Shown piece by piece: positions 35,357 through 47,439 of a stretch of DNA of 64,000 nucleotides. The translations under genes and the position numbers were made by a program. Source of the stretch: Flaveria trinervia (lineage: Eukaryota > Streptophyta > Magnoliopsida > Asterales > Asteraceae); assembly GCA_025506515.1 (NCBI GenBank), contig CM046443.1, positions 22,865,898 to 22,929,897 of the forward strand, read 5' to 3'. Each line of letters begins with the position of its first letter. Position 1 is the stretch's first letter. The notes beneath the pieces are model-generated. The model saw only the letters and a program-made list of their open reading frames with translations, had not been told where the DNA came from and did no database searches.

Positions 35357-35990
35357 TGGCACAACAACAACACAACACACAGCCATGGTAACAACAACAA
35401 CAATGGAATAATAACAACAATGGTGGAAATGGCTTGGAAATGGTGGAAATAAAGATGGAGCCAAAGGGAGAGCCTTCGTCATTGGCCCAGGTGAGGCTCT
35501 AAATGATCCCACAACTGTTACTGGTAGATTCCCTGTTAATGGTTGTTTTGCTACAGTACTATTTGATACTGGAGCCGATAGGAGTTTTGTGTCCTTAAAG
35601 TTCTGTAGTCTTTTAAGTGATATACCCTCTGCTTTAGAATCTAATACATTGTGGAATTAGCGATGGTAAACAAATCATGTAACGCATATCCTTAAAGACT
35701 GTAGGATAGAACTTGCTGGTCATACTTTCGCTATAGATCTCATGCCTGTTACGCTAGGGAGTTTTGATGTTGTGATAGGCATGGATTGGCTCTCTAGTAA
35801 GGCAAGCGGAAGTCATATGATACGAGAAGATTATACGGATCCCGGTTGGTGATCAAGTTCTTACCATCAAAGGTGATAGGAGTGGTGCTGTGATAGGCAT
35901 CATCTCGTATATGAATGCTCAAAAGTTGTTACGAAAGGGCCGCGTGGCTATCCTAGCACTTGTAACCGATAAGCAAAAGGAAGAAAAGAG
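35357..35990 (+). pseudogene. Gypsy gag tail and protease (after Copia B)
   Basis: Continues the Gypsy gag-pol frame interrupted at 22909. It starts with Gln/Asn/Gly-rich codons (CAACAACAAC-type repeats), then GRAFVIGPGEAL and the aspartic protease motif LFDTGADRSFV near 35565-35595, catalytic Asp intact. Next come IELAGHTFAIDLMPV and FDVVIGMDWLS (35735-35795), the usual C-terminal protease block. Frameshifts and stops occur near 35650 and 35830-35870. The protease would process the polyprotein. Confidence 0.8.
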
Positions 35991-37370
35991 AATGGAGGAT
36001 ATTCCTGTAGTACGCGACTTTCCGGAGGTGTTTCGAGAAGATCTTCCTTGATTACCCGCACCGCCAAGTGGAATTCCAGATTGAGTTGACTCCCGGCGCA
36101 GCTCCGATTGCTAGAGCACCTTATCGATTAGCACCAAACGAACTACAGGAGTTGTCGTCACAACTTCAGGAGCTTTTGGATAAAGGCTTTATTCGACCTA
36201 GTACATCACCTTGGGGAGCTCCTGTTCTCTTTGTTAAGAAGAACGATGGCACATTCCGGATGTGCATCGATTATCGAGAGTTAAACAAAGTAACAGTCAA
36301 GAACTGATACCCTTTACCTCGTATCGACGACTTGTTCGATCAGCTTCAAGGATCAAGCTATTACTCGAAGATTGACTTGAGATCTGGTTATCACCAACTC
36401 AGAGTTCGAGAAGAAGACATTCCCAAGACTGCATTTCGTACTCGTTATGGTCATTATGAGTTCTTGGTCATGCCTTTTGGGTTGACTAATGCACCTGCTG
36501 TGTTCATGGACCCATGAACCGCGTGTACAACCTTATCTTGATCAGTTTGTCATTGTGTTCATCGATGATATACTGATATACTCTAGGACCAAGGAGGAAC
36601 ATGAAGAGCACTTACGAATGATCTTGGAACTGTTGAAAAATGAGCACCTGTATGCTAAAATCTCAAAGTGTGACTTTTTGATAAGAGAAGTACAGTTCCT
36701 AGGTCATATTGTTGATGAGAAAGGAATACACGTTGATCCTGCCAAAATTGAGGCGATAAAGAATTGGAATACACCCAAAACACCAAGCGAGATAAGACAA
36801 TTTCTAGGATTAGCAGGATATTACCGCCGATTCATAGAAGGATTTTCTAAGATCCAATATCCTCTCACAGCCTTGACTCACAAAGGAACGACATACAAAT
36901 GGACTGAGAGTCAAGAATCAGCTTTCCAATTATTAAAAAAAAACTCTATACTGCCCCGATATTAGCATTACCAGAAGGAACAGATGACTTTGTGGTGTAT
37001 TGCGATGCATCCATTCAAGGATTGGTTGTGTCTTGATGCAACGAGACAAGGTGATAGCTTACGCCTCGAGACAAGTAAGGTTCATGAGAAGAACTATACT
37101 ACCCATGACTTAGAATTGGGTGCAGTAGTTTTTGCCTTAAAGATCTGGAGACATTATTTGTACGGTACCAAGTGCACTATCTACACCGATCACAAGAGTC
37201 TTCAACATATCTTTGAGCAAAAAGAGTTGAATATAAGGCAGCGACGTTGGGTGGAACTACTAAATGATTATGATTGCGCAATTAAGTATCATCCGGGAAA
37301 GGCGAACGTAGTTGCCGATGCTTTAAGCAGGAAGGAAACAGCTAAACCCCGACGGGTGCGAGCTTTATAG
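35991..37370 (+). pseudogene. Gypsy RT and RNase H
   Basis: RT: FQIELTPGAAPIARAPYRL, then GFIRPSTSPWGAPVLFVKK, FRMCIDYRELNKVTVKN, then TGA at 36305-36307, where Arg (CGA) is expected before YPLPRID. YSKIDLRSGYHQLRV, FLVMPFGLTNAPAVFM and a frameshift near 36510-36520 follow. The polymerase motif FIDD is at 36558-36569. The connection domain ends with FLGLAGYYRRFI. RNase H follows after another frameshift near 36960-37060, with YCDAS, the THDLELGAVVFAL Glu, IYTDHKSLQ and VVADALSRK. All RNase H acidic residues are recognisable. Confidence 0.9.
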
Positions 37371-38886
37371 CTTACTATCAGTACCCAACTGCCCGAACAA
37401 GTTAAGGAGGCACAAATAGAAGCTTTAAAGGTGGAAAATATTGGTTCTGAATTGTTAAGGGGAATGAATAAGCAGCTAGTGGTGAAAGAGGATGGAATTC
37501 GGTATTTCATGGATAGACTTTGGGTGCCTGTTCATGGAAATCTGAGAGATTTAGTTATGAGCGAGGCACACAAATCTAAGTATTCTATACATCCTGGATC
37601 GGACAAGATGTATCATGACCTAAAGGCTCACTATTGGTGGCCTAACATGAAAGCGGATGTAGCTATGTACGTGAGCAAGTGTTTGACCTGCTCGAAGGTA
37701 AAAGTGGAATATCAAAAACCATCCGGACTATTACAACAACCCGAGATTCCAATGTGGAAATGGGAACAAATCTCCATGGATTTTATTACTAAGCTACCCC
37801 GACTAGTACTGGTTGTGACACGATATGGGTTATTGTGGATCGATTGACAAAGTCTGCTCATTTCCTTGCAATAAAGGAAACCGACAAGATAGAGAAGTTA
37901 ACTCGCCTGTACCTCAAGGAGATCGTTTCGAGACACAGGGTACCGATCTCAATTATCTCTGACCGTGATGCTTGTTTCACGTCACATTTCTGGCAATCAT
38001 TGCAGAAATCTTTGGGTACACGTTTGGATATGAGTACTGCATATCATCCATAGACGGATGGTCAGAGTGAGCGTACTATACAGACGTTGGAGGATATGCT
38101 ACGTGCTTGTGTGATTGACTTCAGGAATAACTGGGAATTCACCTGCCATTGGTGGAATTTTCTTATAACAACAGTTATCACACTAGTATACAGGGAGCAA
38201 CTTTCGAGGTGTTGTATGGGAGAAAATGTCGATCACCGGTTTGCTTGGCAGAAATTGGTGATAGTCAGATAACAGGTGCTGAGTTAATTCATGAGACGAC
38301 TGAGAAAATTATACAGATACGGAACCGTATGGCTGCAGCGCGAGACAGGCAAAAGAGTTATGCTGACAAGAGACGGAAACCTTTAGAGTTTCACGTTGGT
38401 GACAAGGTTTTGTTGAAAGTCTCACCATGGAAAGGCGTAGTTCGGTTTGGTAAACGGGGGAAACTAAATCCGAGGTACGTTGGACCATTTGAGATAGTGG
38501 AAAGAATAGGTCCAGTAGCCTATCGATTAGCCCTACCTGATTCTCTAAGTGGAATTCATGATGTATTTCACGTGTCAAACTTGAAGAAGTGCATAACTGA
38601 TGAAACGACGGTCGTACCACTAGAAGAAATTCAAGTGGATGAACAATTGTGTTTTATTGAGGAACCAGTGGAGGTGATGGACCGTGAGGTGAAAACACTT
38701 AAGCAAAGCAAAATACCCATTGTCAAGATCCGTTGGAATTCGCGACGTGGACCGGAATTCACATGGGAACGGGAAGATCAAATGAAGCTTAAGTACCCTC
38801 AACTATTCGAAGGGACGATGTCAGCAGACGAAGGTATTGATTTAAAATTTCGGGACGAAATTTCTTTCAACATGGGGATGATGTGA
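37371..38886 (+). pseudogene. Gypsy integrase with chromodomain
   Basis: Zinc domain: HPGSDKMYHDLKAHYWWP...CLTCSKVK (37585-37700). Core: SMDFITKLP, then a frameshift near 37810-37840, VDRLTKSAHFLAI, IISDRDACFTSHFW and, after TAG at 38051-38053 (CAG expected), TDGQSERTIQTLEDMLR with the catalytic Glu. The C-terminal part reads VGDKVLLKVSPWKG, GKLNPRYVGPFEI, then IHDVFHVSNLKK. A chromodomain-like tail ends in KIRWNSRRGPEFTWEREDQM near 38725-38800. This tail is the mark of plant chromoviruses and would direct integration into particular chromatin. The ORF ends at 38886, inside the duplicated PPT region. Confidence 0.9.
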
Positions 38887-39019
38887 CAACTCCTCCAAAA
38901 CTCACTCGATTTCGATTTCTGTGTGCCAATGCAGTAGACCGGTGATGGAAACCAGTGATGGAACACTCTCTCCATGTAACACAATTTTCGGGACGAAAAT
39001 TCTTTCAACATGGGGATAA
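38848..39019 (+). repeat. Duplicated PPT/LTR-start region of Gypsy
   Basis: A block of about 36 bp with TTTCGGGACGAAA, CTTTCAACATGGGGAT and TGTGACA occurs at 38848-38886 and again, 138 bp later, at 38986-39025. The second copy's ATGGGGATAA is the working PPT next to the real LTR start (39020). The first copy looks like another PPT followed by a TGTGACAAC LTR-like start. No gene lies between. Confidence 0.65.
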
Positions 39020-41555
39020 TGTGACATCCGGTAAATTTCCGTTACCAAACTCCGTTAGTTCCGTTAAGTCTTGTGTACACGTGTCGTAAGCACACACTAG
39101 TTGTCGTTTAACGTTGGTGACCTAATAATAATGAATAATTTTAATTTGGTGTGAATCTAAATGACTATGTGAATATTGGGTTATGTTTATGTGTTTACAC
39201 ATTTTTAAAAGGTTAATTAGAAAATTTATCGCGTAACGCGGAAACGTGCCTATTTATTTGTTTGTCTTGTGTTTTTATAAAGATAAGATATATAATGATT
39301 TTCATAAGTTTATATCTTTATATTATGAAGTTAAAAAGACTTTACAAAGAGTTTAAAGCTTAGTATTTATAAAATACAAATTACAAGGGTTAAAAGGGTA
39401 ATTAGGTAAATTAAACTAAACAAAACAAAACCCTAATCCACCCACACCTATTTTCGGCCGCGACCTCAACTCCTCTCCCTCTCCATCTTCGAAATTCGAC
39501 CTTATCAAGCAATTCATGTGATTTTGGTTCGATTACAAGACATATAACACATAGGAAGCATCAATTTCAAGCAATTACATGTTTAAAGGTTAGATTTTTC
39601 ATGTTTTTATGGGTGTTTGTTGATGGTCGAACCTTGGATGTGAAATTGACCCTCATGGGATCGAATTGGATGTTGTTTGGTGATGTTTATATGTTAGTTA
39701 TGTTGAATACATGTTAGTTAACGTCGATCATGGATGAATTACATGTTGTTAGTGGTTTAATCATGGGTTTTGATTCTAGTCAAACCCTAATTCGATTTGG
39801 GCATGATTATGGATGAATGATGATTGTTTGATGAATGTGTGATGATTAATAAGTTGTATGAATGTTAGGAATCATGAATCATGCAAGAATTGATGATTTA
39901 GGGTTGATGTTCATAGGTTACTAATAATAGTAACTTTATTTGCATGAAATGTTGAATTATTGATGAATTGATGTTATGGATGTGTTCATGGTGATGATTA
40001 GATGTTAGATTGATGTTGTGATCATTGGGAATTCAAGAACCCATGTTATAGTTCATACATTACTAAAGATAGTAACTTTTGGATATGAATTGATGAGTTA
40101 TGATGTTTGGATGTGGTTGATCATGCTTAGGTGTTAGTATGAGCTTGAATTGGTATATTATTGATGAATTCATGTATGCTTTGGATGTTTGATAGATTTT
40201 GGGATGTTCTTTCCCAAAAGGGAAACTTTATTCGTGTAAACGTTGAAGTATGATGTTATGATCATGTTTGGGATGATAGGAGCCTGCTAGTATGTTCAAG
40301 GATAAATTCTAGTGTGATAGAATGTGTTAAATTAGTTGTATGGCATGCTTGGATAATCATGGGTGATATTTGTACTTTGGTGATCATGTATGATGTTGGT
40401 GTTGATTAGTTGCTAGGATATTATGTTTGGGTTTGGTGAGTAATGATTATGGTGTATGTTGTATGCCATGGGCATGGCTATGATTTAAGTGTTATGTATG
40501 GATAATGTAGCATGCGTATGATACTATTTGAATGTTAATCATGTATGTTGTATGTGATCATTGGCTTTATTTGAATTATAACTCATAATGTCACCAACGG
40601 GTCAAACGGGTCAACTAGGTCAAACGTGTCTATTTTTCTGGAAGCTTGAGTCTTTGGTTTTTGTACGATTAGGGTCCACATGTCTTTTATTTACACGTAC
40701 TTATGTACTCACATGATCTAGGTAACCTTTGAAGGTTGGCTATCCTCTTCGTTTCTCAAATAAACCCTAAGTACTCTTTGCATACATCAGGTGAGTTCAT
40801 GCCCCACTCTTTATTTAATCTCTTTTGGGGAGATAGCATACTGGTATTTATATAAACGCTTTTAAATATTTAAGTTGTGTATAATATTAATATAGTGTTG
40901 TTTACCATGGGAAAAGTCCTCACACTTTTGAATTGTTAATATTTGATAGCGGGGAAACTTGGGTAGTACTACTGGGTCTGACGAGCCCCACCTGTGTGAC
41001 TCGAGGTCAACCGGGTGCAATTTGTCCTATTGAACATTGTCACGACATGGTAAGTCGTGACAGGAGGCAACAGCTATCACAGTCAGCTTCAATTGCGAAA
41101 TCACTATGTATTAATATTTACTGATAATAGACGAGCTATCGATCACCATACGCTGCTTATATATATCACAACTGTTTACATGTTTGTTGAACTCAAACTC
41201 TTGAACTCACCAACCTATGTGTTGACATTTTAGTATGCTTTTCTCAGGTCCTTAGCTTGCTTGCCATAGGAGCACTGCATGGTTCACTGCATTTTTAAGA
41301 CACGATTCTTCAAGACAATTTAACATTTTAACAATTATGGTTTACTCTTTTGGGTTGGCACTTATTTTGCCATAGTTATACTTTATTGACTTGGGTTGTT
41401 TTCAAAACGCTTCCGCATTGTTTAAACTTTGTATTTTGGTTGATTTCGTTTAAATTATGGCATTTTGAGTCGTTCTGAGTAACTATTGACTGTGATCTTG
41501 GTTTGTGCACACGCCTCACGGTAAAACTCCGCAAGTGGATTTTGAGGGTGTGACA
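39020..41555 (+). repeat. Gypsy 3' LTR
   Basis: 2536 bp, TGTGACATCC...GGGTGTGACA, matching 18052-20564 over its length. The hairpin of the 5' LTR is conserved at 41038-41062. The target duplication TAGTT follows at 41556-41560. Confidence 0.93.
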
Positions 41556-41560
41556 TAGTT

Positions 41561-42295
41561 AGTATACGATAATATTTTTATTTTGAAAATTTTTTGTGAC
41601 ATAGGAGGAAAAATCAATGGATAGGGCATGTAAGTCCTAAACGTCTTGCGAGGGTAAAATATAAGTCCGTCCGACAATAAATGAATCTGAGAAATCTGAT
41701 CATAAATATTTAATATTCTGTGTTCAGTAACATTTTTCTTCCTAGTTATGACCTAAAAGATATTATCTAAGACAATAATTGAATATGAGAAATTTGATTA
41801 GAAGTGAAAGGTTTAAGTCAAATTGTGGTGACTTGAAAATCGTGTTTTGAAGCGGGATAAGGGTTTTGTAGGGTTTTTGATTGTGGGATCCATTAAAATC
41901 ATATAAGTTGTTCAAAACATGATAAAATCACAACATATGTGTTTATGTAAACTTTAAGTCTAAGTCTAAGATGATAAAATTTTTTTAACAATGACCATAA
42001 ACAATCTTGTGTATAATAATATTGGTAGATGGTCAATGATTGATTTCCTAAAGAAATATGATCTTATATTTGAAAAATATAAAAAAGAATTAAGTTAATA
42101 GTATAGTACTATGTAAGTAAAGTTTGATTTTACTTTTTCTGACTTTAGTGTTGTTTAACTTTGTTTTGTTTTGTTTTACAAAATTTTCAAAATTAAAAGA
42201 ATTAGAATATTGTAAACACATAGCTAAATATAATCATTTTCATAACAAATCAAAAGGCTCAATAAAATGTTAAAATTGATAAAAACAAAAGTTGC
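41561..42295. other. Right flank of Gypsy insertion, no gene
   Basis: AT-rich, with no coding frame, tRNA or repeat array recognised. Before the Gypsy insertion it was continuous with 17478-18046. Confidence 0.45.
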
Positions 42296-42970
42296 ATGTC
42301 GCGAGAAACGTTATTGAACTAAGATTAGTGACTTCTCATGCGAGAAGTCAAAGTGTTTTATCTAGCACTATTGTGTGAGTAATTGACTATTCGCACGAAT
42401 ATTCTGAAAATCATCCTAAAAATTGTAAGCATTTATTTCATACGATTGGTTGATCTGACCATTCTCATTGATGTCTGATATTGATTTTCAAGTGATTAAA
42501 GGTATATCAATGTTTAATCGATGGTCTTGTAAGACTTTTTTTGGTGACTAAATCTAAATGAACAAATATGTGTTAATAAGAACAAATTAAACACAATAAA
42601 CCTTAATAATGCGTAAATTTACACTTAATGGACATGAATAATCGGTTATAACATTATGAAATTGATTGATTGACAAGTTGAATTTACACAAGCTTATCGC
42701 ACGTGAAAAGTTCTTTGAAGACAATTGACGCGAAAGGTTTTCCAAATATCTTGAACTTGTTGCATGGAAAGTTGTTTTGTCATGTGACAAGTTGAAGTCT
42801 GTTCAAATTAAATTCATGCAATAACAATTCTTGTAGTGTAAAAAGTTGAATATTCCAAATTAACTTTTTGCGCGAAAGGTTCAACATTTCTGAAATTTTT
42901 TTCTAATTGTTGGAAAATTTTATAATTTTTCATTGTGTACTTACACTGTTTGTTCAATCTTTCAAATAGC
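42296..42970 (+). repeat. CTTCTCATGCGAGAAG-type motifs before aORF D
   Basis: Degenerate copies of a GCGAGAAG/GCGCGAAAGGTT-like motif, including a 20-bp inverted repeat at 42330-42349 with perfect 8-bp arms (GACTTCTC, ATGC, GAGAAGTC). Related words (CGCACGTGAAAAGTT, GACGCGAAAGGTT, GCGCGAAAGGTT) lie at about 42700-42890, and TCACGTGACTTG/CATGTGAGAAG at 47812-47842. A pyrimidine-rich stretch ending CAAATAG (42969) precedes the ORF start by eight bases and could be a 3' splice site. Confidence 0.5.
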
Positions 42971-42977
42971 TGGACAT

Positions 42978-45117
42978 ATGGTTTTCAACAAAAACCATAA
43001 TACCATTGCATATCTACGAGATGTTCCTAAAGATAAAGCTCTATTTTGATCCATGATTGAAGGATTGAAGACGTCTCGGATCTATCATGCTATTTCAGTT
43101 AATCTTACCATTTACACACACATTATAGATTAATTTTAGGACGTTTCAGCTAATGAGATTGACACTTAGGGGATGGGGGTTATATACCATAGCAACTATG
43201 AAAAGGAATAGAGTTGTTATTACAGCAGAAGTGATTAACAAAATTCTACTATTAGAAGACATTCCTCATGCACCGATAAAAATAGATGATGATGTAGCAA
43301 AGGAATGCCTAGTTCGTATGTGTTACGATCATCGTTACCTATCATTGGAGAAGAAGTACTTACCTCCCTTCTGGTACTACTTATTTCATGTGGATATCCA
43401 TTGTCTTAGGAATCATTAGGTCGACATGGATAGTCTTAGCGCCATCTTTCGTTCCTTGCCAGTATTTCTAGTCGACGATCTTCCATATAGTATCTCAAAA
43501 CCTATAGTTTCTTAGATGCAGAAGAATTTTATTATAGCTCCGGCAAGAAGTTCACTATATACCCAAGGTTCATTCAAACGATGGTGAATGCTGCTCATCC
43601 TAAGTTAGTCATATCTTATTCATCCACTTATTCTGTCATGGTGATGAAAAAGGATATATTCAAAAAGCTTATAGGAGCAAGATGGAATGCTTGGGATAGT
43701 TCTTATTTTGCTTAGCTTTAGAGGTTTATTTATAAATTCCAAGCTAAGGCACGAGTAGAAGAGAATGAGACGGCACGTGTACATAATAATACAGCTGGTA
43801 CTTCATCTAGTGTTGCTCAAGAAGTTCTAGAAATTTCTTACGGTGATGAGAAATCTACTGAAGAAGAGGTAGAGGAATGGTTACAAGTTTGAGGAGATGA
43901 AAGTGAGACTAACAAGTGATTCGATAGGTAACGTGCCTTATGTACTGCAAGAGCATCCCAGAGTACATGAAAATCTTACAAAACGTACCACTGAGGAACG
44001 TGATGCTTATTTCATACCTCATGATACTCCTACTCCAACCCGAGGATGAAGGAAGAGAATGGCAACAGTTTCTGGTGAAAGTTCTCATGGGAAGGGTAGA
44101 GGACGAGAAGTGTTGTAGAGCCTGAGCATATAATGCCTATTCTTCAACGAGTTAATGATGATAATGATTTAGAGCACATAGATTTTGATTTGATGATGTG
44201 GATGATGAAGATGATATAGATGATGTGATGAAGAAGACGATAATATTGATGATGATATTGGTGATAATGGTGATAATGGTGATAATAATGAAAATGGTAA
44301 TGACAATGATGGTGGAAATTATGATGATGGTCAAGGAGATGACACGGGTGCACTATTTGTACTTCTGGATTATCAGGAACTACCAATGTCTCTAGACCAA
44401 GTCCTTATAATATATTTGATTACACACCATTAGATCCTGCCACTGAAACTGAGTATGAAAAGGAATTCTACCCACTTCGGATCCATTTGATGATTTGAAT
44501 GAAGCTGTAGATTACTCTGATATATTCTGGAATAGCTTAAAATACTTATTTTTGGATACTTGGATTGAAGAGGGAGAAACTGTTAGAGAATCAAGGATTC
44601 CAAAGGCCATTGAAAGGCCAATGGACCAAACTAGTCAAATGATGTTCGTCAGATTGATAATATTACAATTGATGCACCTCCATTGCCTGCTTAAATTCAT
44701 ACACTTAGGTTTCACACATAGTATGAAAATTGAAATCCTATTATTAGTTGGTTGTACAACAAAGAAAAGAAGTTGTATGTGTTAAAGAGAAGACAAGGTG
44801 CCATAGAGTACATTCAGGATGAACATGATTTTCTTAGACTTAGAGCATCTGATTTATATTCAATGGGTCGTGTTCCATTCAAAATCAAAGTAACTATGGG
44901 AAAGTAAATTGGATAAGGAACATGATTTGGAGACAAAGTTAATCCAACTTCAAAGACTTTAAGATAACCAAATCCAAAGTGATTAAATATGAGTACCGGA
45001 TTGATCCCAACATGTAGAAACCAATGAAGATAAGGTTTTTTTATATCCCAGATATGTGAGAAAGATCCATATACATGCTCCGGTTCCAGTTAACAACTTA
45101 TCAAACCTAATAGGTGG
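42978..45117 (+). pseudogene. Retrotransposon accessory ORF (aORF), copy D
   Basis: ATG at 42978 opens MVFNKNHNTIAYLRDVPKDKALF, then a stop, then SRIYHAISVNLTIYTHIID. This aligns with the N-termini of copies F and B. The frame at 43153-43419 reads VVITAEVINKILLLEDIPHAP and YLSLEKKYLPPFWYYLFHVD. 43860-44480 is acidic and low-complexity (GAT/AAT repeats giving Asp/Glu/Asn runs). The C-terminal part near 44745-44900 has KKLYVLKRRQGAIEYIQDEHD, matching the KRKGGGISYMHKR block of copy F. Many stops and frameshifts. The copy is interrupted by the solo LTR at 45123. Confidence 0.55.
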
Positions 45118-45122
45118 AGTTG

Positions 45123-47434
45123 TGTAACACCCGATTAGTTTTAAGTCAAAGGAAGAGAAGAATAAAGTGAAAGAAAAGAAGAAAAAGGAATAAAACTCAA
45201 GTCAAGGGGGGTAAAAAGTGTCCAAAAGGACAACATGTTTGAAAAGTGGGTGTAAAAGGTGGTATGGGCGCTCATATGTCACATACACCACTGATTTTCG
45301 AGTTTTAGAGAGAGAAAGAGCTGAAAGTTCTCGGCTTTGAAGGAAGAACAAGAAAGAGTTCGAATTCAAGGTAAGATATCATGCTTTTTTGGTGTTCTTG
45401 ACTGGTCTTATCCTCGGGTTTATGCTTTTGTGTGTTTGTATGTGTTTAGGGTATGTTTTTAGTGGGTTTCTAAGCGGTTAAACTCAATTTGCAAACGAGT
45501 TTAGAGGAAGCCATACTCAGAAGCTGCAAAGGTGAGTTCAAGGACCCCTCTCTTACTGGTTTTTAACTGATTTTGGGGCTGGAAATGCATGAATGTATGT
45601 TTTATTAAACTGGGATTCGGACCCGTATGCTTGAATGTGTGTATGATGGTGTTATGATGTGATGTGTGACTATGTTCATTCTTAATGATGTATGATTGTG
45701 TTTCTAAGGCCTAGAGAGTAAGAATTAAGCTTAGAAAATGATGAATGGTGCATGGAAATTTAATCTAATGTTTTGGACCCACTTGATAAGTTAATAAATC
45801 TGCCTAAGTATGTGGAAGTAAATGTAGAAGAAAAGGGTTAATGCAGATGTGCATTAACCAATGGGTAGCTCAATGCGGATGAAGTCAATGTAGATGAGCA
45901 TTGGCTAAGTGCAGGAAATGCGGATGAGCATTTGACTAAGTATGGAAATGCGGTTGAGCAAAGTAAGTTAATGCGGATGAGCATTTGACTAAGTATGGAA
46001 ATGCGGATGAGCAAAGTAAGTCAATGCGGATGAAGTGAGTCAATGCAGATGAGCATTTGACTAAGTATGGAAATGCGGAGAAGTTAGGCTAATGCGGAAG
46101 ACAAATGCGGATGAAGTAAAGTAAATACGGATGATGTAATTTAAATGCGGATGAACTATCGCAAACGCGGATGACTATAAGAAATGCGGATGAACACTTA
46201 GAAAAATTCTGACTTTTTGAGAAAAGAGGTAATTTAGGCTTTGACCTAGGAGTTTCCCAGGGGGTTATGAAATTTGACCTTTGGGGTCATAGATGGTATG
46301 TTGAGCATCTAATGATGTGTGCTTTATGCTTATGATGACGATGTTGCATGGTTATGCATTATGTATATTATGTATGTATGATGCCCTGCATGATGATGTA
46401 TGAAAGATATGTTTATGTTCCTTGTGATGATGTATGATTATCTTTCTTATGACTTTACGTGTTATGAATGAATGAATGAACGCAGTAATATGTAACGTAA
46501 AGTGAAAGATAATGAAAGAGGAACATGATGAATGAATGCATACGTTAATAAATGAATGTAAGAAAGCCTTGCAAGCAAATGTATGGAGGTTCACACCCAA
46601 TGAAGGGTGTTAGCTCAACTGTGTGCGGATTAGCTACCCCAGAAGGGTGCACACTCGGTTCTAGTCTTTGTGATTGACCATACGTATGGGATCCTTGCCG
46701 CTTGCCCTAGGTACTGGAGTTAGCTTCGTGCATAATGTTCGAGGTCTATCAGAGACCTCAGGCCCAGTTACCTGCTTCGTGCACAATGTTCAGGGTATAG
46801 CATATGGCATTGATCCAAAAGAAAGAGAAAAGATAATGGTGAATGTACTTACCCTAGGTACTGGAGTCAGCTTCGTGCATAATGTTTGAGGTCTATGAAA
46901 GACCTCAGGCCCAGTTACACGCTTCGTGCACAATGTTCGGGGTAATGTACATTTCACTAGAAGTAATGATGAATGAATGAAAGTATGAACGAAAGAATGA
47001 AGAATATAATAATGATAATATCTGTATGTACGTACGATGTATGATCACGAACGAATGTAAAGTAAAATATGATTTTAAAAGAAAGGATGGTTTTATGATA
47101 AAAAAGTATGTTTTGCTATAAAACTAGAACTCACACAGCAATGCTGACTTTTATGCATTTTCCCAGTTGGCAGGTGAGCGTTGCCGAGGATGGCACGAGG
47201 CGGCTGCTTAGCTCTTTTGCATGGCATCCATTTATTTAAAGCTTTTGTGATGTAATACAACAATGTAATTTTGTAACCGACAAACGATGCATTATTTTTC
47301 AAAAGTGTTTATAATGAAATGGAATGCCATTTGTGTTATGTTTCCGCTGCAATGTATTGATGATTAAATGCAAAGTATATGTTTTATATGCGATGAATTA
47401 TTAGTTGTAAGCATCCCAGGATCGGGGCCTTACA
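45123..47434 (+). repeat. Solo Gypsy-type LTR 1
   Basis: Starts TGTAACACCC and ends GGGGCCTTACA. The flanks AGTTG (45118-45122) and TGTTG (47435-47439) are a target duplication with one mismatch. No PBS or internal region is present, so it arose by LTR-LTR recombination. The layout parallels the 18052 LTR: GAGAGAAAGAGC leader near 45310, motif array, then AACTCAC...TTTTATGCATTTTCCCAGTTGGCAG near 47130-47180. A block of about 93 bp (CCCTAGGTACTGGAGT... with CTTCGTGCA repeats) is present twice, at 46705-46797 and 46852-46944. The frame at 46674-46889 is made by this repeat. Confidence 0.8.
45838..46200 (+). repeat. AATGCGGATGAGCA minisatellite in solo LTR 1
   Basis: About fifteen copies of (A)AATGCGGATGA, many as AAATGC, GGATGA, GCATTT, which has 6-bp inverted arms (for example 45916-45933). 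They are mixed with a higher-order unit including TGACTAAGTATGG. Each copy has a CpG. Confidence 0.8.
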
Positions 47435-47439
47435 TGTTG

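Larger units (their letters stand above)
18052..41555 (+). mobile_element. Ty3/Gypsy chromovirus (Tekay/Del-like) with nested Copia
   Basis: Complete element: LTRs 18052-20564 and 39020-41555, PBS 20568-20580, upstream ORF, gag, protease, RT, RNase H, integrase and C-terminal chromodomain. The 5-bp target duplication TAGTT is exact at 18047-18051 and 41556-41560. The gag is interrupted by Copia element B (22910-35356). Without it the element is about 11.05 kb. The LTRs are closely similar by eye apart from small indels, for example about 17 bp near 39090, so insertion was fairly recent. The chromodomain and the gag and integrase sequence style point to Tekay/Del. All coding parts carry stops or frameshifts, so it is non-autonomous now. 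Confidence 0.93.

Noticed and set aside
44144..44395. His/Ile-rich or Asp/Met-rich ORFs on both strands
   Set aside because: Produced by GAT/AAT trinucleotide repeats in the acidic part of aORF D.
45838..46200. CRISPR-like spaced repeats
   Set aside because: Eukaryotic LTR minisatellite with degenerate units and no unique spacers of constant length.
46674..46889. ORF with repeated VSFVHNV phrases
   Set aside because: Created by a two-copy repeat inside solo LTR 1; no homologous frame is kept in solo LTR 2.
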